64,000 nt of DNA from Hyphomicrobium_A sp963722495 (lineage in GTDB: Bacteria; Pseudomonadota; Alphaproteobacteria; Rhizobiales; Hyphomicrobiaceae), in NCBI GenBank assembly GCA_963722495.1, contig CAVRND010000007.1, forward strand, positions 124,001 to 188,000, read 5' to 3'. The notes below the pieces were generated by a model that did no database searches, had not been told where the DNA came from, and saw only the letters and a program-made list of their open reading frames with translations. How positions within the stretch are numbered: position 1 is the stretch's first letter; every line of letters begins with the position of its first letter. Below are positions 1 to 7,641 of the stretch, one piece after another. Made by a program: the position numbers and the translations under genes.

Positions 1-6
1 GGAGCG

Positions 7-989
7 TTGACGCTCGAGGAACACCTCGCAGCGCTGCGCAACGAGCGCCCGCGCGTCTTCTGGCTCGGTCTGACGCTCGCCCTGCTGGCGCACGCGCTGC
101 TCATCATCGGCATCGGCCGCTCTTCGTCCAACCGCACGCTCGGCAAGGAGGATGGCGCCTCCGACGCCATCGCCGTCGAGATCGTCGACGGGGCGACGCT
201 GAAGGACAGCATGGCGCCACCGGCGCCGCCCGCAGCTGCGCCGCCTGCCAAGCGGGTGCAACAACAGCAGCCCCAGCAGCCGCAGGAGGCGCAGCCCGAG
301 CCGCCGACGCCGCCGACTCCGCCGACGCCTCCCGAGGTCGCCGCGCAGCCGCCGCCGCCAGCTGCCGCACCCGCCCCGCCCGAAAAGCCGCCCGGAGGCG
401 AAGACCGCGCTGCAGACCTTGCCGGAGGACTTCGCCGACGCGCTGGCGGAGCTCGAGAGCACGCCCGAGGATCAGGAGAAGCCGCAAAAGGCGCCCGAGG
501 CGGTGAAGCCGGAGCCCAAGCAGGAGGCGAAGCCGAAGCGAAACCGGCCGAGAAGCAGCCGCCGCAGAAGCAGGCAGCAAGCACGGCGCAAGCCGAAGCC
601 CAAGCCGCAAGCAGCGCACGCAGACCTCGGCGCTCGATCTTTCCGTGCCGACCGACGACGGCACCGACGGCGACGACGGCGGCTCTTCGTCCGCCGTGCA
701 GCGGCCGCCCGGCATCACCCGCTCGGGCGAGAACGACGAGTTCGCACGCAACGTCATCCGCGCGCTGCAGAAGACGATGCCGCGCATACACGCCAACGGC
801 CGCGTCACCGTGCGCATCGTGCTGTCGGAGAACGGCAGCCGCGCCGACGTTCAACTTCTAAAGAGCGGCGGCGACTCGGATCTGGATTTCAACGTGGTGT
901 TCGCCGCGCGGCAGACCGCCTATCCGTTCCCGCCCAACAAATCGACGCTCGTCGACCGCACCTTCACCGTCACCTACATCTACCGCTGA
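7..989 (+). pseudogene. TonB/TolA-like energy transducer, several frame breaks, possibly 5' partial
   Basis: The protein begins with a short cytoplasmic stretch, one membrane segment at about residues 18-36, then a long proline-, alanine- and glutamine-rich linker and a C-terminal TonB-type domain ending in FTVTYIYR. This is the architecture of TonB/TolA proteins that carry proton-motive energy across the periplasm. The reading frame changes at least three times: near 391 (an extra C in a C run restores the frame), near 540, and near 610. All segments join in the expected order, so the gene is either a recent pseudogene or, more likely, damaged by sequence error. The first codon shown is a TTG just inside the window behind GGAG; the true start could lie upstream. 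Partner genes (exbB, exbD) are not visible. Confidence 0.6.
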
Positions 990-1041
990 CGCGCCGACCA
1001 TGGCTGTGGAGAGGCTGCCACGACTATGGCAGACTTCTGCG

Positions 1042-1414
1042 ATGGAATGGCTCGGCTTCATCCTCGTTCGTCAGCAGTCTCGTCGGCGTCCTTCCGGCCG
1101 TCATCGACCAGTACCGGCGCGACCGCGCTGGCTTCTGGAAAACGGCGCGCCTGTTCGGCGTCTACCTCGTCTTCCTCTTCGCCAACATCGGCGTGATGCT
1201 GTGGCTGCTGTCGGGCGAAAAGCCGAGCGCCGCGCGCGCTATCGCGGCGGGGGTGTTCGGCATCATGGCTATCTTCTACGCCGGCTTCTGGCTGATGCGC
1301 ATCGTGCCGCGCTATCGTGAGCTGCCGGCCTGGGTCGACCGCTACCCGAGCGGCATCGACTATACGTTCTGGGGCATCCTGATCGTCGCGCTGCCGGTCG
1401 CCCTCTTCACCTGA
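1042..1414 (+). CDS. Small membrane protein, one frame break near the start
   Basis: About 124 residues with three predicted membrane segments and a WVDRYPSGIDYTFWGIL tail. The best start is ATG 1042 (MEWLGFIL), which lies one frame away from the rest of the protein; the frame changes near 1070 in a TTCGTCAGCAGTC stretch, after which the sequence reads SSLVGVLPAVIDQYRRDRAG without interruption to the stop. I do not recognise a family with known function. It sits between the TonB-like gene and a DoxX gene on the same strand, 52 bp after the former. Confidence 0.5.
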
Positions 1415-1435
1415 AACTCAAACACACGGACGCCG

Positions 1436-1812
1436 ATGGACCTCACCTTGCACAACGCGCTCGTCGCGCTCGGACAGCTGCTGCTCGGATCGCTCTTCGT
1501 CTACGGCGGCATCAATCACTTCTTCATCGCGCCGAAAATCATTCCGGCGATGGTGGCGCGAGGCGTGCCGTTCCCGCACTTGACGCTCTATGCGGGCAGC
1601 ATCTTCCAGGCCGTGTGCGGCGCCTGCCTGATGCTCGGCGTCGCCGTCGCCCCGGCCGCGCTCGGCCTCGTCGTATTCACCATCGCCGCGTCGGTGATGA
1701 TGACCAACTTCTGGGACATGGAGGGCGAGGCGCGCGAGATGATGAAGGGCGTGTGCCTCTCCAACGCGGCCATCGCGGCGGCCTGCTGCTCGCCGCGGCG
1801 CAGGCGATGTGA
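1436..1812 (+). CDS. DoxX family membrane protein, frame break near the 3' end
   Basis: Four-helix membrane protein of the DoxX/DoxD superfamily: an N-terminal helix with LLLGSLFVYGGINHF, then three further hydrophobic segments and a conserved FWDMEGEA loop. As read, the frame runs on to 1942 with an arginine-rich tail. One missing base in the GCGGCGGCC run near 1785 gives instead GGLLLAAAQAM and a stop at 1812, the hydrophobic ending expected of the family. I therefore end the gene at 1812. Its role is unknown; DoxX relatives act in membrane redox or stress responses. Start ATG 1436 follows the previous stop by 21 bp. Confidence 0.65.
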
Positions 1813-2192
1813 CCGGAAACGTGTACTGATCGTGGCGTCTGTCGCGATCTTCCGACGTGCCGTCCGGAGCGGCAAAACAGGATGCCGGGCGCCGACAAGC
1901 AGCACGCGGCGTATCATCGCGTGGGGCCCTGTAGGCCGCTAAAGGTGCGCCGGGGCTTTTCTTTTGCGTGTTTTCTTGGGGCTAAGCATGACGCCGGAAT
2001 GACGGGCGTTTGCCGCTTATCCGTGCTATAAACACTGACGCGCCGCCCTGGGCGGCCTCTTCCCATATCGCGGCGGCGTATGAACTTCGACGGTACGGCA
2101 ACTCTCGCCGCACCGGTCTTTGTCCGCGGCATCGCATGAGAAGCTTATCCCGCTGTGCTTCAGGCGGTCTGCCAGAACAAGCGGAGACACAC
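1813..2192. other. Intergenic stretch, nothing recognised
   Basis: 380 bp without a credible gene. It holds a TATAAA near 2025 that could be part of a promoter for the small gene that follows, but no well spaced -35 box is seen, and no hairpin or repeat stands out. Confidence 0.4.
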
Positions 2193-2399
2193 GTGGCGAG
2201 CAGCAAATTCAAGGTCGGCCAGATGGTCGATTTCGTGCCCTCCAACCGCGGCATGCCGGCGTCGGCGCGGTCCTATAAGGTCGTGCGCGTGATGCCCAAC
2301 GAGGGCGGCGAGCAGCTCTACCGCATCAAGACTATCGCCGAGGCATTCGAGCGCGTCGCTCGCGAGAGCGAGTTACTGCGCACTTCGGCGCCGGTTTGA
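2193..2399 (+). CDS. Small conserved hypothetical protein (68 aa)
   Basis: Starts at GTG 2193 behind GCGGAGACAC. It is a basic, soluble 68-residue protein with the pattern KVGQMVDFVPS, then SYKVVRVMP, then YRIKTIAEAFERVARESEL. The same pattern, with an equivalent Y-K-I and FDRVVAERDL ending, appears in the protein at 48413-48622, so the two are probably paralogues. The compact beta-rich layout suggests a small SH3-like or KOW-like fold, but that is inference. No function is known to me. Confidence 0.6.
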   Translation: MASSKFKVGQMVDFVPSNRGMPASARSYKVVRVMPNEGGEQLYRIKTIAEAFERVARESELLRTSAPV

Positions 2400-2454
2400 A
2401 GCGCCTGTCTGAGTAGTCGCGAGCGTACAACTGAACCGATCGACGGAGGCCCAC

Positions 2455-2589
2455 GTGGCTAAAGGTCAGCAGAAATCCAATCGCGAAGTCCGCAAGCCGA
2501 AGAAGACGGCCGCACAAAAATCCGCTGCCGCCGGACCTTCGACCGTCACGTCGGCGTTCGCGAAACCCGGCAAGGGCGGCAAGAAGTAA
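2455..2589 (+). CDS. Tiny lysine-rich conserved protein (44 aa)
   Basis: GTG 2455 follows GACGGAGGCCC, a good ribosome binding site. The product is 44 residues, very basic, beginning MAKGQQKSNREVRKPKK and ending KPGKGGKK. The starting motif GQQKSNREVRKPKK is familiar from tiny unnamed proteins of Rhizobiales and relatives. It is probably an intrinsically disordered nucleic-acid or ribosome-associated peptide, but this is a guess from charge. It lies 55 bp behind the preceding small gene. Confidence 0.6.
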   Translation: MAKGQQKSNREVRKPKKTAAQKSAAAGPSTVTSAFAKPGKGGKK

Positions 2590-2734
2590 CGTCCGACGCA
2601 ACTCGTTAAGGCGACGCACGTACGTTTCGCGCGCCGCCCACGTTCATGCTCGCTGCCTGCGAGCACAGTGCCAAATGCGATCGAGTGCCATCAAGCGGTG
2701 AGGATCGTGCCGTTTCAACAAGGAAGGATACGTC

Positions 2735-2989
2735 ATGGATCCGATTAAGAGCCCGCCGCGTCCGATGCCGCAGGACGACCTCGTCATTCCGATGCACCAG
2801 CGCAAGACGATGACGACGCTGCTGCCCGACGACTGCCGCTGGCCCATCGGCGATCCGCAGCACGAAGGCTTCCACTTCTGCGGCAAGCACAAGATGGCCG
2901 GCCATCCGTATTGCGAGTTCCACGTCCGCCGGGCCAGCCAGCCTGGCCGCGCCCGCACCGTCACGTACATGTCGCGCGACGCCGCCTAA
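2735..2989 (+). CDS. GcrA-like zinc-motif mini-protein (84 aa)
   Basis: The centre reads CRWPIGDP, then FHFCG, then GHPYCEFH. This is the signature of the C-terminal part of GcrA, the alphaproteobacterial cell-cycle regulator that binds sigma-70 and methylated GANTC promoters. The full-length protein has an N-terminal helix-turn-helix; here only about 30 unrelated residues precede the motif, so the DNA-binding part is missing. Three cysteines and a histidine are spaced as a possible metal site. It may work as a stand-alone sigma- or polymerase-binding module. Start ATG 2735 follows AAGGAAGG at a good distance. Confidence 0.7.
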   Translation: MDPIKSPPRPMPQDDLVIPMHQRKTMTTLLPDDCRWPIGDPQHEGFHFCGKHKMAGHPYCEFHVRRASQPGRARTVTYMSRDAA

Positions 2990-3064
2990 GATTGAGAGCA
3001 CGTGCGGGAAACCGCACGTGCCGCCTCTCACACGACAAGCCACGACCAACGTGCCGGAGGGGCT

Positions 3065-3244
3065 ATGACGACGGACCATGCCGAGCTCTCTGAGGAGCTC
3101 AATCGCCTGATCACGCAAGGGCACCAGGACCAGAGCGTTAAGACGGCCGTGGCGCGCAAGTTTCCTGGCGTCACGCTGGAAGAAATCGAAGCCGGGCTCG
3201 AGGAGATCACCGATAGCCGGCTGAAGGCGAAGCGTCCCCAATAG
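3065..3244 (+). CDS. Small acidic hypothetical protein (59 aa)
   Basis: ATG 3065 is preceded by GCCGGAGGGG and gives 59 residues of mostly helical, acidic sequence (MTTDHAELSEELNRLI ... EEIEAGLEEITDSRLKAKRPQ). The frame is open upstream to 3002 but without a ribosome binding site, so the later start is preferred. No family recognised. It belongs to the run of small plus-strand genes from 2193 to 4923. Confidence 0.5.
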   Translation: MTTDHAELSEELNRLITQGHQDQSVKTAVARKFPGVTLEEIEAGLEEITDSRLKAKRPQ

Positions 3245-3333
3245 GCCCGCGCCACGCCCCAAGCCCGGATTCGGCCGATCTTCTGGCCCTGCCCCGTCCA
3301 AGACGGCCCGTGCCGCATGTGCTATAGGGATCG

Positions 3334-3588
3334 ATGGATAAATTCGCATACGACGCGCCGGCAGAGATCTATTCGACGGACGGCGTAGGCGCTCGCAAGC
3401 GGCCGGTGTCGTACCGCCGCTTCGACAGCAGCGCTGAAGCCATCCGCTTCGCCATCGAACAGCTGCCGCAGATCATGCAGCGCGGCACCGTGATGGAGGT
3501 CGGCGACGACCGCTTCGAAATCAGCGCCATCCGCGCACTTTACGACAGCGCCAGCTACCCCTTGAGCCGCGAGACGGGTGACGAGTAG
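3334..3588 (+). CDS. Small conserved hypothetical protein (84 aa)
   Basis: 84 residues with the segment SYRRFDSSAEAIRFAIEQLPQ followed by GTVMEVGDDRFEISAIRALYDS. Proteins of this pattern are common as unnamed small genes in Rhizobiales. Soluble, no cysteines, no signal. The ATG at 3334 lies just after a TATAGGGATCG stretch. The next small gene begins 40 bp downstream, so the two may be co-transcribed. Confidence 0.55.
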   Translation: MDKFAYDAPAEIYSTDGVGARKRPVSYRRFDSSAEAIRFAIEQLPQIMQRGTVMEVGDDRFEISAIRALYDSASYPLSRETGDE

Positions 3589-3628
3589 CCACTCCGGCTG
3601 CTCGCCTCGATCTGCCACAGGCACCCCG

Positions 3629-3844
3629 ATGCGCTTTCACAAGGCAATCACCATCAGCAAGCCGGAGGCCGATTTCATCATCGAGACCGGCACCGCGGCG
3701 AAGTCGGACGTCGTGGTCGTCTCGCGCGGCGAAAAATATTATGATGTGCGCACCATGACGCACGCCGAAGTCGATGCCTTCGTCGCCGACCTGGCTCGGG
3801 CCGAGCATGCCGCGCTGGCCGCCGATCGTGAGCTGCCCTGCTGA
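3629..3844 (+). CDS. Small hypothetical protein (71 aa)
   Basis: From ATG 3629 the protein reads MRFHKAITISKPEADFIIETG and then SDVVVVSRGEKYYDVRTMTHAEVDAFVADLARAE. The frame is open back to 3578, overlapping the preceding gene, but the upstream residues are low quality and the internal ATG looks right. A short beta-strand unit followed by an amphipathic helix is likely. Function unknown. Confidence 0.5.
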   Translation: MRFHKAITISKPEADFIIETGTAAKSDVVVVSRGEKYYDVRTMTHAEVDAFVADLARAEHAALAADRELPC

Positions 3845-3942
3845 GCGGTTGCTGCACGCAGATCCGCCCCTTATTCGAACTTGTGATGCAACCCCCTGCG
3901 CGGCGAGACGTTTTCCTTGGGTTAGGTCCAAGGAGAATGCAA

Positions 3943-4200
3943 ATGAACAAGAAAATCGCCGCCGCGGCTCTCTTCGCCGCCATGCTATTCGCGCCCCAGG
4001 CCATGGCTGCCGACGATGCGAAAATGGCCCCCGATAACAAGATGACGACGGAAACCGGCCCGGGTGCCGGAACGCCTCCGGGCCAGCCGGCCGGCACCGA
4101 AACGTCCGACCGCACGCCGGACAAGGCGACGACCACGCCCGAGAGCCAGACCACCACCGATGACGGCCAGACGTCCGACCGCACACCCGAAAAGAAGTAA
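3943..4200 (+). CDS. Small secreted Thr/Pro-rich protein (85 aa)
   Basis: A clear Sec signal peptide (MNKKIAAAALFAAMLFAPQAMA, cleavage after the AMA) is followed by about 60 residues of disordered, threonine-, proline- and aspartate-rich sequence in which the unit TSDRTPDK/TSDRTPEK occurs twice. The start at 3943 follows CCAAGGAG; an in-frame ATG at 3937 is an alternative. The mature peptide has no cysteines and no recognisable fold. A palindromic GC stretch follows the stop and could be a weak terminator. Confidence 0.6.
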   Translation: MNKKIAAAALFAAMLFAPQAMAADDAKMAPDNKMTTETGPGAGTPPGQPAGTETSDRTPDKATTTPESQTTTDDGQTSDRTPEKK

Positions 4201-4297
4201 CGCTGCCGCAGCGTTACGCCCCGACGGCTCCCGGCGACTTGCGCGCCGGGGGCTTTCGCGCGTCTAGTTCCTCCGCGCCGCAGCGCCGGGAGCTCGC

Positions 4298-4627
4298 ATG
4301 AGCGACGACCACCACACCGTCCTGCACCAGAAGAAGTTCGACCGCATGCTGGCGCGGCTGCAAGCCAAGCTGCCTGGCAGCTTGGCGCGCGCCATGGCAT
4401 GGCTGCTGAGCCCGGCGGCGGTGTTTCTGCGCCTGCCGCTCGGCATCCTGTTCGTCATCGGCGGCATCTTCTCGTTTTTGCCGGTGCTCGGCGTATGGAT
4501 GCTGCCGCTGGGCATCCTGTTCATCGCCGTCGACGTACCGCCGGTGCGCCGCTGGGTGGTGCACTTCTGGCCCAAGGTGGAAGCCCGTTGGCGCCTGCGC
4601 AACCGCCGCAAACGCTTGCAGCAGTAA
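4298..4627 (+). CDS. Small inner-membrane protein (109 aa)
   Basis: 109 residues: a charged N-terminal segment (KKFDRMLARLQAKLPGSLARAM), two adjacent membrane helices around residues 45-62 and 63-80 (GILFVIGGIFSFLPVLGVWMLPLGILFIAVD), and a strongly basic tail (RWRLRNRRKRLQQ). The helical hairpin with basic ends fits a small inner-membrane protein with both ends inside. Known to me only as a conserved hypothetical of alphaproteobacteria. Confidence 0.55.
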   Translation: MSDDHHTVLHQKKFDRMLARLQAKLPGSLARAMAWLLSPAAVFLRLPLGILFVIGGIFSFLPVLGVWMLPLGILFIAVDVPPVRRWVVHFWPKVEARWRLRNRRKRLQQ

Positions 4628-4725
4628 TCAGCGCGGCTGCGACACCCCTATGGTGAATCAACGAGACGGAACGCCCGGTCCGGCGACTGCGTTCTACCGC
4701 CGTCTCTAACCCCTGGAGGACCGCT

Positions 4726-4923
4726 ATGAATTGGGATCGCGTCGAAGGCAGCTGGAAGCAGATGACCGGCAAGGTGAAGGAGCAGTGGGGCAAGCTCACT
4801 GACGACGACCTCGCTCAGATCAACGGCAACCGCGAGCAGCTCGAAGGCAAGCTTCAGGCCCGCTACGGCTACGCCAAGGATCAGGTAAAGCAGGACGTCG
4901 ACGACTGGCTGAACCGCTCCTAA
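4726..4923 (+). CDS. CsbD family stress protein (65 aa)
   Basis: 65 residues beginning MNWDRVEGSWKQMTGKVKEQWG and containing the GKLQARYGYAKDQVKQDVDDW segment; this is the CsbD fold (short helical hairpins). CsbD-like genes are general-stress inducible in many bacteria, though the molecular role is not known. The start has an excellent upstream CTGGAGGA. A strong intrinsic terminator follows within 31 bp, so this gene ends the run of small genes. Confidence 0.9.
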   Translation: MNWDRVEGSWKQMTGKVKEQWGKLTDDDLAQINGNREQLEGKLQARYGYAKDQVKQDVDDWLNRS

Positions 4924-4953
4924 GCGCGCCACTAACGCGCCAGACTGCCCGAA

Positions 4954-4985
4954 AATAACGCGGCTTCGGCCGCGTTATTCTTTTT
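4954..4985 (+). terminator. Intrinsic terminator after the CsbD gene
   Basis: An 11-bp perfect stem AATAACGCGGC/GCCGCGTTATT with a TTCG tetraloop, followed by C and five T. It is the clearest Rho-independent terminator in the first 10 kb. Confidence 0.9.
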
Positions 4986-5087
4986 GGGCACAGTTCACCC
5001 GCAACTTATTGACTTGGCCCGCAAAGCCCTTGTGAGGGGCCTCGACTTGATCCCACTATAGAGCCGACGTTGGCTGGGGGGTCGGCG

Positions 5088-5456
5088 ATGAAAACATTCC
5101 GTGCAACTACACTCACCGAAACGGCGGTCTCGCAGGACCGGCGCAGGTTCGAGCTGACCTTCGTCGATGCCGACGGGCAGCAATATGCGATCAGCATTCC
5201 GTCCGCCATCGCCGCCGATCTGGTGCCGGTGCTGGCATCGGTCGCCGCCTGCCAGCCGCAGGCGGGCGGGGGCGAGATGACGCGCGTTCCGAAGACGTGC
5301 GCCGTCGGCCACGCGAAGGGTGACCGGATGCTGCTCCTGCGCTTCGACGACGAGGCGCCCTACGCCATCGACCTGGAAGTCGCGCAGGCGCTGGCGGAGC
5401 AGCTGCAAGAGCAGAGCGACGAGCTTGCCGAAGCCCCGCGGCCGGCGCTGCACTAA
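5088..5456 (+). CDS. Conserved hypothetical protein (122 aa)
   Basis: Soluble 122-residue protein with a beta-rich first half (RRRFELTFVDADGQQYAISIPSA) repeated in pattern in the second half (DRMLLLRFDDEAPYAIDLEVAQALAEQL). The two halves look like an internal duplication of one small beta-alpha unit. It ends EQLQEQSDELAEAPRPALH. A second, isolated copy of that C-terminal tail lies 1.27 kb away at 6667-6723. The ATG at 5088 follows a G-rich stretch; a TTG at 5070 in the same frame is the alternative. Function unknown. Confidence 0.6.
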   Translation: MKTFRATTLTETAVSQDRRRFELTFVDADGQQYAISIPSAIAADLVPVLASVAACQPQAGGGEMTRVPKTCAVGHAKGDRMLLLRFDDEAPYAIDLEVAQALAEQLQEQSDELAEAPRPALH

Positions 5457-5468
5457 GGGGCGTCGCGG

Positions 5469-6582
5469 CTACGGCAGCGGCCCCGTTCGGTACAGGGTCA
5501 CCCGCAGCCCGCCGTGCAACACGGGCTCGGCCGTCAATGCGAACGGCAAGCCCGTCGCGGCGGCGAGAGACTGATCACTCGTTATCAGCCCTACGCGCCA
5601 GCCGGAAAACCGCGTCAGCAGCGTGTGTCCGAGCGCGCGATAGAGCGAGCGCACGCGCCCCTTCTCGCCGATGCGGTCGCCGTACGGCGGGTTGACGATG
5701 ACAAGCCCCGGCGGCCCCGGCGGCGCGGCGAGGTCCTCGATGGCACGCTCGTGGAACTCGGTGAAGCCGGCGACGCCCGCGCGCTCGGCGTTGGCGCGGC
5801 TCATGCGGATCGCCCCCGCGTCGCGGTCGCTGCCGTAAAAGCGCGCCGCCGGCGTGACGGGGACATGCGCCTCGCGCATCCGCTGCCAGGCCGCCGCATC
5901 GAAGCCCGCCAGCTGCTCGAAGGCGAAGCGGCCGCGACCGGCCCGGCTGCAGGCCCGCGGCAATCTCCGCCGCCTCGATGACGAACGTGCCCGATCCGCA
6001 CATGGGATCGACCACCGGCTCGCTGCCGTCGAACCCGCATTGGCGCAGAAACAGCGACGCCATGGTCTCGCGCATGGGCGCCTTGGCGACGGCCTGCTTG
6101 TGGCCGCGCTTGTGCAGCAGCTCGCCCGACGTATCGACACCGATGCTGCACACGTCCTTCTCGATGCGCGCCCTGACGCACACTTCGGCCTCCGGCGAGG
6201 CGGTCGCCCCCAGCTCCTCGGCGATGGCCCGTTCGATGCGCTGCGCGGCCGCCCCCGAGTGATAGATGCGCGAAGCTTTGCACGACGCTTCGACGCGAAA
6301 GGGCACGTCCCGGCGCAGCACGTCGCCCCAGGGGAAATCGCGCGCGCGCTTGTCGAGCTGGGCCAGATGCAGCGCCCGGAAGGCGCCGACGCGCGCGATG
6401 ACGCGGCTGGCGCCGCGGATCTCCAGGTTGGCGCGCCACACCTCCGGCCAGCCGCCCTTGAGGGTGACGCCGCCGGGGACGCTCTTGGCCTTGAACCCCT
6501 TGGCGCGCGCCTCCGCGCACAGCGGGCCTTCAAGGCCCGGAATGGCAACGAGGAAGATCTCGAAATCGCTGTCTGCCGTCAT
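5469..6582 (-). CDS. THUMP-domain class I RNA methyltransferase, one frame break
   Basis: Start MTADSDFEIFLVAIPGLEGPL is the usual beginning of YcbY/RlmL-type N-terminal methyltransferases, followed by a THUMP domain (about residues 60-150) and a Rossmann methyltransferase with the SAM motif VVDPMCGSGTFVIEAAEIAAG and the catalytic NPPYGDRIGEKG. It should methylate a guanine at N2 in RNA (23S rRNA G2445-like or tRNA G6). The frame changes near 5945 in the GC run between AAGLQPG and GRGRFAFEQLAGFDA; both halves align in order. Total length of about 371 residues is normal for the alphaproteobacterial form, which lacks the second RlmK-like domain of the enterobacterial fusion. Confidence 0.8.
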
Positions 6583-6666
6583 CGCGCCTGCATAGCGGGA
6601 AGGCGCGTCGGGCGACGAGATGAATTTCGTGGGGCCGTCCTCGATACCGTCAGGTGCAGCGTACGC

Positions 6667-6723
6667 GAGCAGCTGCAAGAGCAAAGCGACGAGCTGCCGA
6701 AGCGCAAAGCCGGCGCCGCATAA
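6667..6723 (+). pseudogene. Orphan gene-end copy of the 5088-5456 gene
   Basis: The sequence GAGCAGCTGCAAGAGCA and what follows matches the 3' end of the gene at 5088-5456 at nearly every base for about 35 bp, and in translation reads EQLQEQSDELPKRKAGAA then stop, against EQLQEQSDELAEAPRPALH in the intact gene. No start or body of the gene remains upstream. The two copies flank the methyltransferase gene, which suggests an ancestral tandem pair of which one member was lost. Confidence 0.6.
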
Positions 6724-6895
6724 GTGTTCAACAGAGCGAGGACATCGGGACCTGTTCGGCTCTCCGCCTGCTGTCTGCTAAGGGCCAGCAGCGGACCTTG
6801 GCGAACAAGGCTCGGCGCCGCCCGTGCACGCGAGCCCGACCGGAGTATCCAAAAGGCGAAATCCAACACTCCTTAGCCTGCGCCTGCCACCCGCC

Positions 6896-7303
6896 TCACT
6901 CAGCGACGGCTTGCACTTCCGCTGTATCTTTCGCCCCAGCGACGTCCGGCATGAACTTACCCATCTCCATGGCCTGACTCGCGGGCACCTCCTGTATCCC
7001 GATGACGATATCAGTGTCGGGCGCACCCGTTGCGTTCTGCAGCAGTTCCCACGCGCGCTTCAACAGCGCAACTTTGGAGTCCACCGTGTGACCTGTACGG
7101 ATGAGCAGCGTGAGTGCCACCGTTGCAGCGGGCTTGCCCGCTGAGAAGCCGCTCCCTGCTGCGTAGTCTTTAAATATGATGTGGACCCAGCTGGGTGGCA
7201 CGCCGTCGAATTGCGAGTGGAGTGCCGTCAGCTGAGCCGCAAGGTCGGCCTTCGCGCTGCCGCTCAGCACGTTTGCCTCGGTCATCACGGTGTATAGGGG
7301 CAT
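6896..7303 (-). CDS. Tautomerase family protein (135 aa)
   Basis: After removal of the initiator methionine the protein begins with proline (MPLYTVMTEANVL), the catalytic general base of the 4-oxalocrotonate tautomerase superfamily. At 135 residues with WVHIIFKDYAAG and an RTGHTVDSKVALL segment it fits the longer Tautomerase_3 type (cis-CaaD-like) with two fused beta-alpha-beta units, rather than the 62-residue monomer form. The substrate cannot be told. ATG 7303 follows GGGAG on the coding strand. It is divergent from the benzoylformate decarboxylase gene, with a 338-bp shared upstream region. Confidence 0.75.
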   Translation of the reverse strand: MPLYTVMTEANVLSGSAKADLAAQLTALHSQFDGVPPSWVHIIFKDYAAGSGFSAGKPAATVALTLLIRTGHTVDSKVALLKRAWELLQNATGAPDTDIVIGIQEVPASQAMEMGKFMPDVAGAKDTAEVQAVAE

Positions 7304-7641
7304 TGATACTCTCCCGAGCGCGCAGAACTCGCGGTACGCTGATCGAGTACCAATGCAGAAACTGTAAACGGACGAGGTGGCGACAGCTAAAAAGCCCCAT
7401 CCGGGTGCGACGACGAACCTGATCCTCGAAGCACTACGGCGCGCCGTCGGTCCGTGTTGTTGGGACCGCAATGCGTATCGGGCCGTGCGGCCCGCGAGCG
7501 CTGCCCAACAAATAGAAATTGTCGAAAAGTCCCCCCTCCGAAATGCCATGTCCCTTAATCGCAGTCCTCGCAGCATGGCCGCAGGATGGAGCTGGATCGG
7601 CTGGCCCTGTTGGTCAGAGCCGCCAAAGGGAGGACACAAGC
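7304..7641. other. Divergent intergenic region, no gene seen
   Basis: 338 bp between the tautomerase and the decarboxylase. It must hold both promoters, but no strong consensus boxes, palindromic operator or hairpin could be picked out. Upstream of the decarboxylase start GGGAGGA (7628-7634) is a clear ribosome binding site. Confidence 0.4.

Noticed and set aside
2000..2040. Promoter with TTGCCG and TATAAA
   Set aside because: The spacing between the boxes is about 11 bp, too short for a sigma-70 promoter.
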